Below, piece by piece: positions 1 to 6,411 of a DNA stretch of 9,757 nucleotides (positions within the stretch are counted from its first letter, which is position 1; the number at the start of each line of letters is the position of its first letter). The notes under the pieces were generated by a model. It was not told the DNA's origin, did not search any database, and saw only the letters and a list, made by a program, of their open reading frames with translations. The stretch spans positions 1 to 9,757 of the forward strand of contig CANQUR010000054.1 of NCBI GenBank assembly GCA_947627075.1. Reading direction: 5' to 3'. The DNA comes from an uncultured Clostridia bacterium. GTDB lineage: Bacteria > Bacillota > Clostridia > Christensenellales > Pumilibacteraceae. Made by a program: the position numbers and the translations under genes.

Positions 1-73
1 AGCTTAGCTCAGCTGGGAGAGCATCTGCCCTACAAGCAGAGGGTCATAGGTTCGAACCCTATAGCTCCCACCA
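1..73 (+). tRNA. tRNA-Val (anticodon UAC), 5' end cut by window edge
   Basis: The window begins at the fourth residue of the acceptor stem; the three missing bases would be GGG, since bases 1-4 (AGCT) and 63-69 (AGCTCCC) otherwise pair. The D stem, the anticodon stem (24-28 with 36-40), the T arm (46-62, loop TTCGAAC), discriminator A70 and an encoded CCA (71-73) are all visible. The anticodon TAC lies at 31-33, giving valine. The base just before it (tRNA position 33, window base 30) is C rather than the nearly universal U. It is the first of three tRNAs on the same strand. Confidence 0.93.
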
Positions 74-81
74 CAAAAATC

Positions 82-105
82 GGATACATTGTATCCCATT
101 TTTTT
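82..105 (+). terminator. Terminator-like hairpin between tRNA-Val and tRNA-Cys
   Basis: A perfect 6-bp stem (GGATAC 82-87 with GTATCC 91-96) closes a 3-base loop and is followed, after two bases, by seven T residues (99-105). This is the form of an intrinsic terminator, although the stem is short. Only 11 bases separate the T run from tRNA-Cys, too little room for a new promoter, so it may act as a partial terminator or attenuator, or as a processing element within the tRNA transcript. Confidence 0.45.
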
Positions 106-116
106 AGGCAAAATGA

Positions 117-190
117 GGCACCATAGCCAAGTGGTAAGGCAGAGGCCTGCAAAGCCTTTACCCCCAGTTCGAGTCTGGGTGGTGCCTCCA
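117..190 (+). tRNA. tRNA-Cys (anticodon GCA)
   Basis: The acceptor stem GGCACCA (117-123) pairs with TGGTGCC (180-186), followed by discriminator T187 and an encoded CCA (188-190). The anticodon loop reads CTGCAAA with a normal U33, giving anticodon GCA for cysteine. The T arm has stem CCCAG/CTGGG and loop TTCGAGT. The U discriminator is the expected identity element for bacterial tRNA-Cys. Confidence 0.96.
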
Positions 191-204
191 TTGTTTGCCC
201 AAAT

Positions 205-290
205 GCCCAAGTGGCGGAATGGCAGACGCAAAGGACTTAAAATCCTTCGAAGGCAACTTCGTGCCGGTTCGAGTCCGGCCTTGGGCACCA
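205..290 (+). tRNA. tRNA-Leu (anticodon UAA)
   Basis: The acceptor stem GCCCAAG (205-211) pairs with CTTGGGC, followed by A287 and an encoded CCA (288-290). The anticodon loop CTTAAAA gives anticodon TAA, reading UUA/UUG leucine codons. It has the long variable arm of a class II tRNA (CGAAG-GCAA-CTTCG), which supports leucine identity. It lies 14 bases after tRNA-Cys and is the last tRNA before a terminator. Confidence 0.96.
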
Positions 291-306
291 AGGAAATAGT
301 TTTTTC

Positions 307-328
307 AGAGGCTTCCGCCTCTTTTTTT
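307..328 (+). terminator. Intrinsic terminator of the tRNA cluster
   Basis: A 6-bp G/C-containing stem, AGAGGC (307-312) with GCCTCT (317-322), closes the stable tetraloop TTCC and runs into a T tract ending at 328. It begins 16 bases after tRNA-Leu and fits a Rho-independent terminator for the tRNA transcript. Confidence 0.85.
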
Positions 329-362
329 AATTAATAAACTTAAAAAATAAGGAGTATGGCTA

Positions 363-986
363 ATGAAAGTAATTTTACTGAATGGGAGTCCTCGAGCAAA
401 TGGTTGTACCGCAAGAGCATTAAAAGAGGTCGATGAAACATTAAAAAACGAAGGCATCGAAACAAAAGCCTTTGATATCGAAAATAATAATATCAGAGGC
501 TGCATTGCTTGTAATGGATGTCGAAAAACAGGAAAATGTGTATTCGATGATTTAGTCAATAAAATTGCCGAGGAATTCAAAACGTCGAATGGTATAGTTA
601 TAGGTACTCCCGTTTACTTCGCGGGATCGAACGGTTCATTGATCTCATTGCTCGACAGATTGTTTTACAGCACACATTTTGATAAAACAATGAAGGTCGG
701 TGCTGCCGTGCTATCCTCCCGAAGAGCCGGTAGCACTTCGGCTTTCGATGAAATAAACAAATATTTTACCATTTCCAATATGCCTATCGTATCAAGCTCT
801 TATTGGAACGAGGTACATGGATTTACGGCGCAAGATGTGGAAAAAGATGCCGAAGGTCTACAAACAATGAGAAATTTAGGCAGAAATATGGCGTTTTTGA
901 TAAAGGCAATAAATTTGGGCAAAAAAAAATACGGATCACCCAAAAACGAATACGGTAGCTTTACAAGTTTTCCCGATGGACTTTGA
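363..986 (+). CDS. NADPH-dependent FMN reductase-like / iron-sulfur flavoprotein-like protein
   Basis: A 207-residue soluble protein of the flavodoxin-like NADPH-dependent FMN reductase family. The N-terminal beta strand leads into GSPRANGCT (residues 8-16), the usual FMN-phosphate loop, and GTPVYFAGSNG (81-91) is the second conserved flavin-contacting segment. Residues C47, C50, C53 and C59 form a C-x2-C-x2-C-x5-C cluster. This matches the compact cysteine motif known from iron-sulfur flavoproteins, so a 4Fe-4S centre next to FMN is plausible, though relatives often carry similar cysteines without a proven cluster. The start is supported by GGAG at 351-354, eight bases before ATG; an earlier ATG at 356 is out of frame. 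It stands alone on the + strand after the tRNA terminator, and I see no clear promoter of its own in the 34 bases after that terminator. The substrate is unknown; quinones, nitro compounds or electron carriers are typical. Confidence 0.85.
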   Translation: MKVILLNGSPRANGCTARALKEVDETLKNEGIETKAFDIENNNIRGCIACNGCRKTGKCVFDDLVNKIAEEFKTSNGIVIGTPVYFAGSNGSLISLLDRLFYSTHFDKTMKVGAAVLSSRRAGSTSAFDEINKYFTISNMPIVSSSYWNEVHGFTAQDVEKDAEGLQTMRNLGRNMAFLIKAINLGKKKYGSPKNEYGSFTSFPDGL

Positions 987-1006
987 TCTGCAATAATAAA
1001 TTTTAT

Positions 1007-1474
1007 TCAAACCGGTAAATTTCGTTTACCGGTTATTTTGTCTACTTCAATCTTATATACTGCGGTCCTATTCAGGTTTTTACAAGCTGTAACGTCGAAA
1101 TCACTATAATGATAATGCTCGAGAATACATTTCAATCCGTAAATTTTTTCTTCATTTTCAAGACGCGACACTAATCCATTTCCGATAATGCTCTCATAAC
1201 GAGCTGTAATGCCGCTGCCCATAGGTTCAGTTTTATAAAAGATGTCCGCTTCAAATCCAACATATGGATTTTTTTCGATCAAATTGATTTTTTCTCCGAC
1301 TTGAGCACAATGAAAAAACAGCTGAAGTTTGCCATTATGAAAATCTACACCAAACGAAACAGGTACGATATACGGACAGCTATCATTATTTAATCCAATC
1401 CTCAAAGTATCACAACGCCCGATAATATCTGCAATATCTTCTATGTTTTTTACTTCTCTGTCCTTTCTAAGCAT
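1007..1474 (-). CDS. Pyridoxamine 5'-phosphate oxidase-like / NimA-like split-barrel flavoprotein
   Basis: A 155-residue protein of the FMN-binding split-barrel superfamily, in the group often annotated as pyridoxamine 5'-phosphate oxidase family or NimA-like. The recognisable pattern is the start MLRKDREV, then CDTLRIGLNN (21-30), PYIVPVSFGVDF (34-45), LFFHCAQVGEK (52-62) and NPYVGFEAD (69-77); H55 lies where NimA-type proteins place a cofactor-linked histidine. Members bind flavin and have been linked to nitroimidazole reduction, but most are uncharacterised, so resistance cannot be claimed. An AGGAG site sits five bases before ATG and overlaps the region of the preceding gene's stop codon; the gap to that gene is nine bases, which suggests translational coupling. 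Its last codons form one arm of the hairpin shared with the convergent flavoprotein gene. Confidence 0.83.
   Translation of the reverse strand: MLRKDREVKNIEDIADIIGRCDTLRIGLNNDSCPYIVPVSFGVDFHNGKLQLFFHCAQVGEKINLIEKNPYVGFEADIFYKTEPMGSGITARYESIIGNGLVSRLENEEKIYGLKCILEHYHYSDFDVTACKNLNRTAVYKIEVDKITGKRNLPV
1010..1039. terminator. Hairpin at convergent gene junction, possible bidirectional terminator
   Basis: A perfect 10-bp stem, AACCGGTAAA (1010-1019) with TTTACCGGTT (1025-1034), closes a 5-base loop. On the + strand it is followed by ATTTTG, a weak T tract, 23 bases after the flavoprotein stop. On the - strand it encodes the final residues of the split-barrel protein gene, whose stop codon (1007-1009) directly follows it; no good T tract is seen on that side. 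It may stop transcripts from both converging genes. Confidence 0.6.
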
Positions 1475-1483
1475 GTATCTCCT

Positions 1484-2008
1484 TTATGCGATAGGCAAAA
1501 ATAATTCAATATAACGATTAGCCGGAAAAGACGGAGCGCTTTTATCTCTCCAATGATAAACAGCTATTTCCGGGGCGGATCGTAAAGTTACTTTTCCTTC
1601 AAGCTCACCTATCAGCCGTTTACGCATTCCTATATATTCATTTACGGGAAATTTCATTTCGTTAGTTTGACAATGAATGTATTTCGATTTATCTATTTTC
1701 AATATCTCCAAGCCTAATTCATTTGCGGATATACCGGAGGCATCCTTATTAAACAAAACCGTCATATTCACTCTTTCAAGTTTATATGCAATATAAAAAT
1801 CATATCCGCTTTCATCTATATTTGTTATTATACAATAATCCGATTCGGGATCGCTCGACGCACCTATCAATAACCATTGTAATCCCCTTGTCGAGCAGAA
1901 AAATTCGTTTTCTTGATCAAGTCTGTCATCATCGTATGGATGCCCTGAAAAATGTTGTTTGAAACCAACAAATATCATCTTGTTTTGTGTTATGATCTCA
2001 TAGTTCAT
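1484..2008 (-). CDS. GyrI-like / AraC-type effector-binding domain protein
   Basis: A 174-residue protein that appears to be a stand-alone effector-binding domain of the GyrI-like / AraC effector-binding superfamily. It opens with the typical MNYEIITQNKMIFVGFK (residues 1-17) and ends in APEIAVYHWRD...YIELFLPIA, where the family usually has an acidic residue near the ligand pocket and a terminal beta strand (EhalPI-like). No DNA-binding domain is present, so it is more likely a small-molecule binder or hydrolase-like protein than a regulator. An AAGGAG site lies about 12 bases before ATG, rather far. The next gene, a NimA-like flavoprotein, follows after nine bases, so the two are probably cotranscribed and may act on the same xenobiotic or metabolite; that link is inference. 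Confidence 0.72.
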   Translation of the reverse strand: MNYEIITQNKMIFVGFKQHFSGHPYDDDRLDQENEFFCSTRGLQWLLIGASSDPESDYCIITNIDESGYDFYIAYKLERVNMTVLFNKDASGISANELGLEILKIDKSKYIHCQTNEMKFPVNEYIGMRKRLIGELEGKVTLRSAPEIAVYHWRDKSAPSFPANRYIELFLPIA

Positions 2009-2023
2009 AAAACTCTATTACTC

Positions 2024-2062
2024 CTTAAAATTAAATACTTGTTTAGAGAAAACAATTTTAAG
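2024..2062 (-). promoter_or_regulatory. Nested inverted repeats upstream of effector-binding gene
   Basis: In the 65-base gap before the effector-binding gene, CTTAAAATT (2024-2032) is perfectly complementary to AATTTTAAG (2054-2062), and within this lies TTGTTT (2039-2044) facing AAACAA (2050-2055). In - strand RNA the promoter-proximal outer arm could pair with the first bases of the AAGGAG ribosome-binding site (2021-2026), while the inner hairpin uses two bases of the same arm, so the two structures compete. This could be a translational switch, or an operator. The region is very AT-rich, so chance pairing is a real alternative. Confidence 0.3.
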
Positions 2063-2073
2063 ATTTCGTTCAT

Positions 2074-4149
2074 CTATGCCGCTCGTCTATCCGGCAAATA
2101 TTCCAAACTTATGCCATATGCTTGCTCATAACAATTTTTCCAAGCTTCTTCGGCTTGTTCTTTCATCTTTAATATGCGATCTTTGCGAGTCAATGAATCA
2201 TCCGCGTAGATCGGAGGCAAGACATGAATCCTCAATTTTTTCATTTTCCCTTTTTTTGTCTTGCTAAAAGTACAAAATACGGGAATAATAGGCACATTAA
2301 ATTTTACAGCATAATGAAATGCGCCGTCCTTCATTGGTCTCGGTTTTTGATAATTCCACCACATGGAGTGTTCCGGATAGAAATTTATTCTTTTTCCGCG
2401 CTTAAGTTGACGCTCCATTTCATTTGATAAATTTTTCATAGCTGTGAAATCGGAACTTAAAGGATACATTCCTCCATGACGAATTATATGTCCGCCTGCT
2501 CCGATCTTATTGTTCCAAGGTGCCATTGTATGGAAAGAATTTATGTGTCCTATACCTTGTCGAACAAACAGCGTGTCTAAATAATGAATATGGTTGCAAA
2601 TCGTAATAGCGCCTTTATCTTTGACAAGTTTCAAATTCTTTTTTCCGACCACTTTCGCTCCGAATTTTATTTTCAGCAAAATAGGTCCGAGCGTTGCCAT
2701 TATTGAACGCCAAAAACCCGTTTCTATTCTATCATACCACGGCTGACGATATTTGAAGCTTCCGTCAGGCATAACCCAACGATCTCCGTATGCGATGGTC
2801 TCCATGGAAAATCTACGATATTCTTCCAAAGTGTTTTGCACACCGTCTATAAGATCTTTTTTTGTTCGCTTTTTCTTTTTCAACGTATCGGTCACTCTCT
2901 CGGTTTGCTGCCATACCAGAGTGGTATCGCTATGCAAACGCTTGAGGCTGACGAGATATACGCAAACATATTCGAGCAAATATATTGGATTATATAACAG
3001 CACGGCAAGACATTCTTTCTTTGTAATAGTACCAAATGCCTCATGCGCTATTGTCATTGCAAAAAGGCTGAATAAATTTAATATCGCGTATATAACAAGA
3101 GTCGGTAACGCCACCAAAAGCATGAGCGCAGACAAAAAATACGGTATACCCTTTACATAATAATATATTGCCAATCCAAGTCCGAACAAAATGGTAACTA
3201 TTGTACCCGCGAGAAACAGAAAGTACGGCAATAAACCAAAGAAATACTCAACTTCTCCGCGATTCAATCGTTTCCTTTCTCGAACCTGTTCACGAATGCT
3301 TTCTTTATATTTTCTGTCACATTGCTTATATCCGACAAGCCATCGTACACGACGCGAAAAATTTTCTTTATGACTTAAAGCTTCTTCGGTATAAAGAACC
3401 GCATAAGGATAATAAAGCGACTTATATCCGCGAAGAAGGCTGTCCAGCTTAAGTTCATAATCTTCGGTCATAGTCCTATAAGGCCACCCACTTATTTCCT
3501 CAATGACTTCTCTCCTTATCATAAGACCTTGTCCGCAAATATTGAGCGGCATATTTTTCTTTGCCCTATAAACGTTTCCGCAATCGTCGACCATAGGATA
3601 AGTCAACGCGGAACAATTGGAAAAAACAGATCTGTCATTTTTGTCGCCTAGAAAATTTTTTGCAAGCTTTTTGGTGACAAATATTTCTGCGTCGTTTTCC
3701 AACGCTAAATTCAATTCGCTCAAATAAGTCGGAGAAAGTACACCGTCTGCGTCAACTATGACAAATGCGTCATAGTTTTTTATCTCATCTCCAAGTTTAT
3801 CAAAAAAGCCTCCGAGTGCATCGCCCTTTGATTTTTGATCGGATATCACGGTGACGTCTGCATTATGCCTTTTCGCAATTTCAATAGTAGGATCATCGGA
3901 ATCTTTTACTATGACAAAAACATCAAAGAAATCTTTATCGTAATCCTGTTTGTCGATAGATTCAAATAAGTCCTCTATGACCGAACTTTCGTTTCTTGCC
4001 GGTATCAATACTCCTATTCTACGCTTTTCGTTGGCATTACCGCGCGGAAAATGTTTGAATGCATATCTGAATCCATTTATACGCGGCAAATAAAGCACAA
4101 GGCTTATAAATGCCAACAACAAATAAATTTTGAAAATAAATAATATCAT
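2074..4149 (-). CDS. Fused membrane family-2 glycosyltransferase and PlsC-type acyltransferase
   Basis: A 691-residue two-domain protein. Residues 1-20 form a membrane helix. A GT2 glycosyltransferase follows, with IPARNE (49-54), a DAD nucleotide-sugar/metal motif (133-135), TED (228-230) containing the likely catalytic acidic residue, and RRVRW (266-270) resembling the QxxRW motif of membrane-bound GT2 enzymes. Hydrophobic stretches at about 302-331, 335-369 and 380-402 anchor it, and a lysine-rich segment (424-431) suggests that the next part is cytoplasmic. The C-terminal acyltransferase has NHIHYLD (519-525, the catalytic H-x4-D) and, instead of EGTR, the variant PEHSMWW (592-598), then KPRPMKDGAF (602-611) and VPIIPVF (619-625). 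Each half looks full length. The likely product is a glycosylated, acylated membrane lipid, but sugar, acceptor and acyl donor are unknown. ATG is the only reasonable start; the nearest ribosome-binding site (GGTGAG) lies about 16 bases upstream, unusually far. Confidence 0.88.
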   Translation of the reverse strand: MILFIFKIYLLLAFISLVLYLPRINGFRYAFKHFPRGNANEKRRIGVLIPARNESSVIEDLFESIDKQDYDKDFFDVFVIVKDSDDPTIEIAKRHNADVTVISDQKSKGDALGGFFDKLGDEIKNYDAFVIVDADGVLSPTYLSELNLALENDAEIFVTKKLAKNFLGDKNDRSVFSNCSALTYPMVDDCGNVYRAKKNMPLNICGQGLMIRREVIEEISGWPYRTMTEDYELKLDSLLRGYKSLYYPYAVLYTEEALSHKENFSRRVRWLVGYKQCDRKYKESIREQVRERKRLNRGEVEYFFGLLPYFLFLAGTIVTILFGLGLAIYYYVKGIPYFLSALMLLVALPTLVIYAILNLFSLFAMTIAHEAFGTITKKECLAVLLYNPIYLLEYVCVYLVSLKRLHSDTTLVWQQTERVTDTLKKKKRTKKDLIDGVQNTLEEYRRFSMETIAYGDRWVMPDGSFKYRQPWYDRIETGFWRSIMATLGPILLKIKFGAKVVGKKNLKLVKDKGAITICNHIHYLDTLFVRQGIGHINSFHTMAPWNNKIGAGGHIIRHGGMYPLSSDFTAMKNLSNEMERQLKRGKRINFYPEHSMWWNYQKPRPMKDGAFHYAVKFNVPIIPVFCTFSKTKKGKMKKLRIHVLPPIYADDSLTRKDRILKMKEQAEEAWKNCYEQAYGISLEYLPDRRAA

Positions 4150-4181
4150 TAGTAATTGTTTTTAATCTCACCTATATAATA

Positions 4182-4194
4182 TTTTGTCACAAAA
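4182..4194. repeat. Short inverted repeat in the purB to glycosyltransferase gap
   Basis: TTTTG (4182-4186) and CAAAA (4190-4194) face each other across three bases in the 71-base gap between purB and the fusion gene. On the - strand it is followed by TATTATATA, which resembles a -10 region, but I find no matching -35 at the right distance. It could be an operator or chance in AT-rich DNA. No terminator is visible in this gap, so readthrough from purB into the fusion gene is possible. Confidence 0.2.
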
Positions 4195-4220
4195 ATTAGT
4201 TTCGTATGTAGTCACATATT

Positions 4221-5645
4221 TTATACATAAAGCTCTGCTATGAAGCCTAAATCATCTGCGTGTTTAACCAATATAGGCTTTATATATTCAGATAAAAACC
4301 TGTCGACTTGAGTATCCGCTCTGCCGATAAATGCTTTCGGATCCAACATTTTATCCAAGTCATCTTTGACAGTAGCAAAAATTTTATCATTTCTTATTCT
4401 ATCGATAAGATCGTTATCATATCCCTCTTTCACTCTTTTGCCGCTTTCCATCGAAAGTATTCTGATATGTTCGTGGAGTTCTTGTCTGTCTCCACCTGCT
4501 TTAACACATTCCATTATTATGTTTTCCGTCGCCATAAACGGCAATTCTGCCATTATATGTTTATGAATTACTTTATCATAAACCACAAGACCATCCGCAA
4601 CATTATTGTAGATGTTCAAAATACCATCAATTGCAAGGAATGCCTGAGATATTGTTATTCTTTTGTTGGCGCTGTCGTCAAGTGTGCGTTCCATCCATTG
4701 CGTTCCTGCAGTTATAGCTTCATTTACAGGCAGTGATATAACAAATCGACTCAATGCGCAAATTCTTTCGCTGCGCATGGGATTGCGCTTATACGCCATA
4801 GCCGAAGAACCTATTTGAGATTTTTCGAAAGGTTCCTCTACTTCTTTTAAGCTTTGTAAAATTCTGATATCGTTTGCGAATTTATACGCGCTTTGCGCTA
4901 TCTGGGACAATACGCTCAAAACATTATAATCGAACTTTCTCGGATATGTTTGTCCGGTAACTGCATATGCTTCCGCATACCCCATTTTTTCAACGACTTT
5001 TTTCTCCAACTCGTCAACTTTATTGCCATCTCCGAAAAGATCCAAAAAGCTTGCCTGTGTTCCCGTCGTACCTTTTACTCCGCGCAGTCTTACCTTTGCA
5101 ATGATTTCGGTTATCGATTCATAATCAAGCCAAAGATCCTGGAGCCACAAAGAAGCACGTTTCCCGAGCGTGGTCAATTGCGCCGGTTGAAGATGCGTAT
5201 ATCCGAGTATTGGCAAACTCTTATAGCGTTCGGCAAAGCGAGCAAGCTTGTCCATAACGGCAACCAATTTCTTTTGCACAAGCTTCAACGCATTATCTAT
5301 AACTATGATCTCCGCATTATCCGTAACATAACAGCTTGTGGCGCCGAGGTGAATAATACCTTTTGCAGATGTTGCCTGTTGTCCATAAGCATAAACATGC
5401 GCCATAACATCATGGCGAACTTCTTTTTCTCTTGCAGAAGCAACTTCATAATTTATATCCGAAACGTATTTCTTCATTTCGTCTATTTGTTCTTGTGTTA
5501 TATTCAAGCCAAGTTCCATTTCGCTTTCTGCAAGAGCTATCCATAATTTACGCCAAAGAGTAAATTTGAAATCATCCGAAAACAAATGAGACATTTCCTT
5601 TGATGAATACCTTGTATTTAACGGGTTTTCATATAAATCCTTCAT
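4221..5645 (-). CDS. purB: Adenylosuccinate lyase
   Basis: PurB catalyses two steps of purine synthesis: it cleaves SAICAR to AICAR and adenylosuccinate to AMP, releasing fumarate each time. The 474-residue protein has the fumarase/aspartase superfamily layout: KEVRHDVMAH (74-83), GATS (101-104), GYTHLQPAQ (148-156) with the catalytic histidine H151, KGTTGTQAS (191-199) and the signature loop GSSAMAYKRNP (279-289) with the catalytic serine. Both the length and the THLQPAQ/GSSAMAYKRNP pattern resemble the longer ADSL-type form more than the roughly 430-residue Bacillus-type enzyme. An AGGAG site six bases before ATG lies inside the preceding gene, whose stop codon overlaps this start as ATGA (5642-5645), so the two are very likely translated together. 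No other purine genes are in the window. Confidence 0.97.
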   Translation of the reverse strand: MKDLYENPLNTRYSSKEMSHLFSDDFKFTLWRKLWIALAESEMELGLNITQEQIDEMKKYVSDINYEVASAREKEVRHDVMAHVYAYGQQATSAKGIIHLGATSCYVTDNAEIIVIDNALKLVQKKLVAVMDKLARFAERYKSLPILGYTHLQPAQLTTLGKRASLWLQDLWLDYESITEIIAKVRLRGVKGTTGTQASFLDLFGDGNKVDELEKKVVEKMGYAEAYAVTGQTYPRKFDYNVLSVLSQIAQSAYKFANDIRILQSLKEVEEPFEKSQIGSSAMAYKRNPMRSERICALSRFVISLPVNEAITAGTQWMERTLDDSANKRITISQAFLAIDGILNIYNNVADGLVVYDKVIHKHIMAELPFMATENIIMECVKAGGDRQELHEHIRILSMESGKRVKEGYDNDLIDRIRNDKIFATVKDDLDKMLDPKAFIGRADTQVDRFLSEYIKPILVKHADDLGFIAELYV

Positions 5646-6406
5646 AGCAATCTCCTATCGCGATCCGAAAAATATGCCGCTGCATTTTTGTATAAAATTT
5701 TGTTTATTGTAGAATCCGAGTATCCTCGTCTTATCATTTCAAGTATCAGTCGATCGAAATCTTTATAACTTTTCAATCCTTCCGGCAACTTGTCTGTGCC
5801 ATAGAAATCTGTGCCTACAGATAAATTTTTGTCACCGAAATTATCCAAAAACCAATCTATATGGCGGATCACGGTTTCAATATCATTACCGCCTAAAAAA
5901 TCGCCGACTAAACAAAGACCTACGATCCCTCTTTTATTTATTATAGCACGTATTTGTTCCTTTGTCAAATTACGTGGGTGATGATTTACATTATAAAAAC
6001 ATGTATGACTGCATATAACTTTATCGGCTGTTTCAATTGCATCATAAAAGCTCGGTTTATTTAGATGCGCCGTGTCCAATACCATATTCCTGTCGTTCAT
6101 TGACAATATTGCTTTTTTACCGAGCGCAGTCAGACTTTCGTAAGAATATGCTCCGCCGCCAAACGCATTGCTGTAGTTCCAAGTCAGACCAATGTACATA
6201 AATTTACAACAGCTTAAAAGCGAATCGAAATTATCGAAAAATATGCCGCAATCTTCTATGGCAAGCATTTTGCTTTTATTTTCGGATATCAATTCATAAA
6301 CTTTTTTACGGCTTAATTGAGTGGTCCAAATTGCATAAATTGTATCGGAAGAATCAACCGCTCCGTTTTCGGTCAAAGCGTCATTATGTAAATCGAATAT
6401 TTTCAT
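5642..6406 (-). CDS. Peptidase M19 (membrane dipeptidase-like) family protein, short form
   Basis: A 254-residue protein related to renal/membrane dipeptidases (peptidase family M19, amidohydrolase fold), which cleave dipeptides, often with D-residues. The binuclear zinc ligands seem conserved: DLHND (5-9, H7 and D9), E51 in IEDCG as the bridging acid, CSHTC (132-136, H134) and NHHPRNLT (141-148, H143). DTAH (111-114) gives the substrate-contacting histidine, and GTDFYG (198-203) corresponds to the usual GSDFDG near the active site. NAAAYF (241-246) matches the C-terminal helix signature. It is shorter than the usual 300 or more residues and has no signal peptide, so it probably acts in the cytoplasm. 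No ribosome-binding site precedes ATG, and the candidate promoter places the transcription start at the ATG itself. Its end overlaps purB by four bases. The substrate is not known, and the link to purines is unclear. Confidence 0.85.
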   Translation of the reverse strand: MKIFDLHNDALTENGAVDSSDTIYAIWTTQLSRKKVYELISENKSKMLAIEDCGIFFDNFDSLLSCCKFMYIGLTWNYSNAFGGGAYSYESLTALGKKAILSMNDRNMVLDTAHLNKPSFYDAIETADKVICSHTCFYNVNHHPRNLTKEQIRAIINKRGIVGLCLVGDFLGGNDIETVIRHIDWFLDNFGDKNLSVGTDFYGTDKLPEGLKSYKDFDRLILEMIRRGYSDSTINKILYKNAAAYFSDRDRRLL

Positions 6407-6411
6407 AAAAA

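Noticed and set aside
4..291. A 95-residue open frame on the - strand across the tRNA cluster
   Set aside because: It is made of the complement of three well-paired tRNA genes and cannot be a real coding region.
4150..4220. A promoter for the glycosyltransferase-acyltransferase gene
   Set aside because: A -10-like TATTAT/TATATA is present, but I see no -35 at 16-18 bases; promoter calls in such AT-rich DNA would be guesswork.
4893..5546. A 217-residue open frame on the + strand opposite purB
   Set aside because: It overlaps fully with a clear purB on the other strand and shows no family motif; it is a shadow frame.
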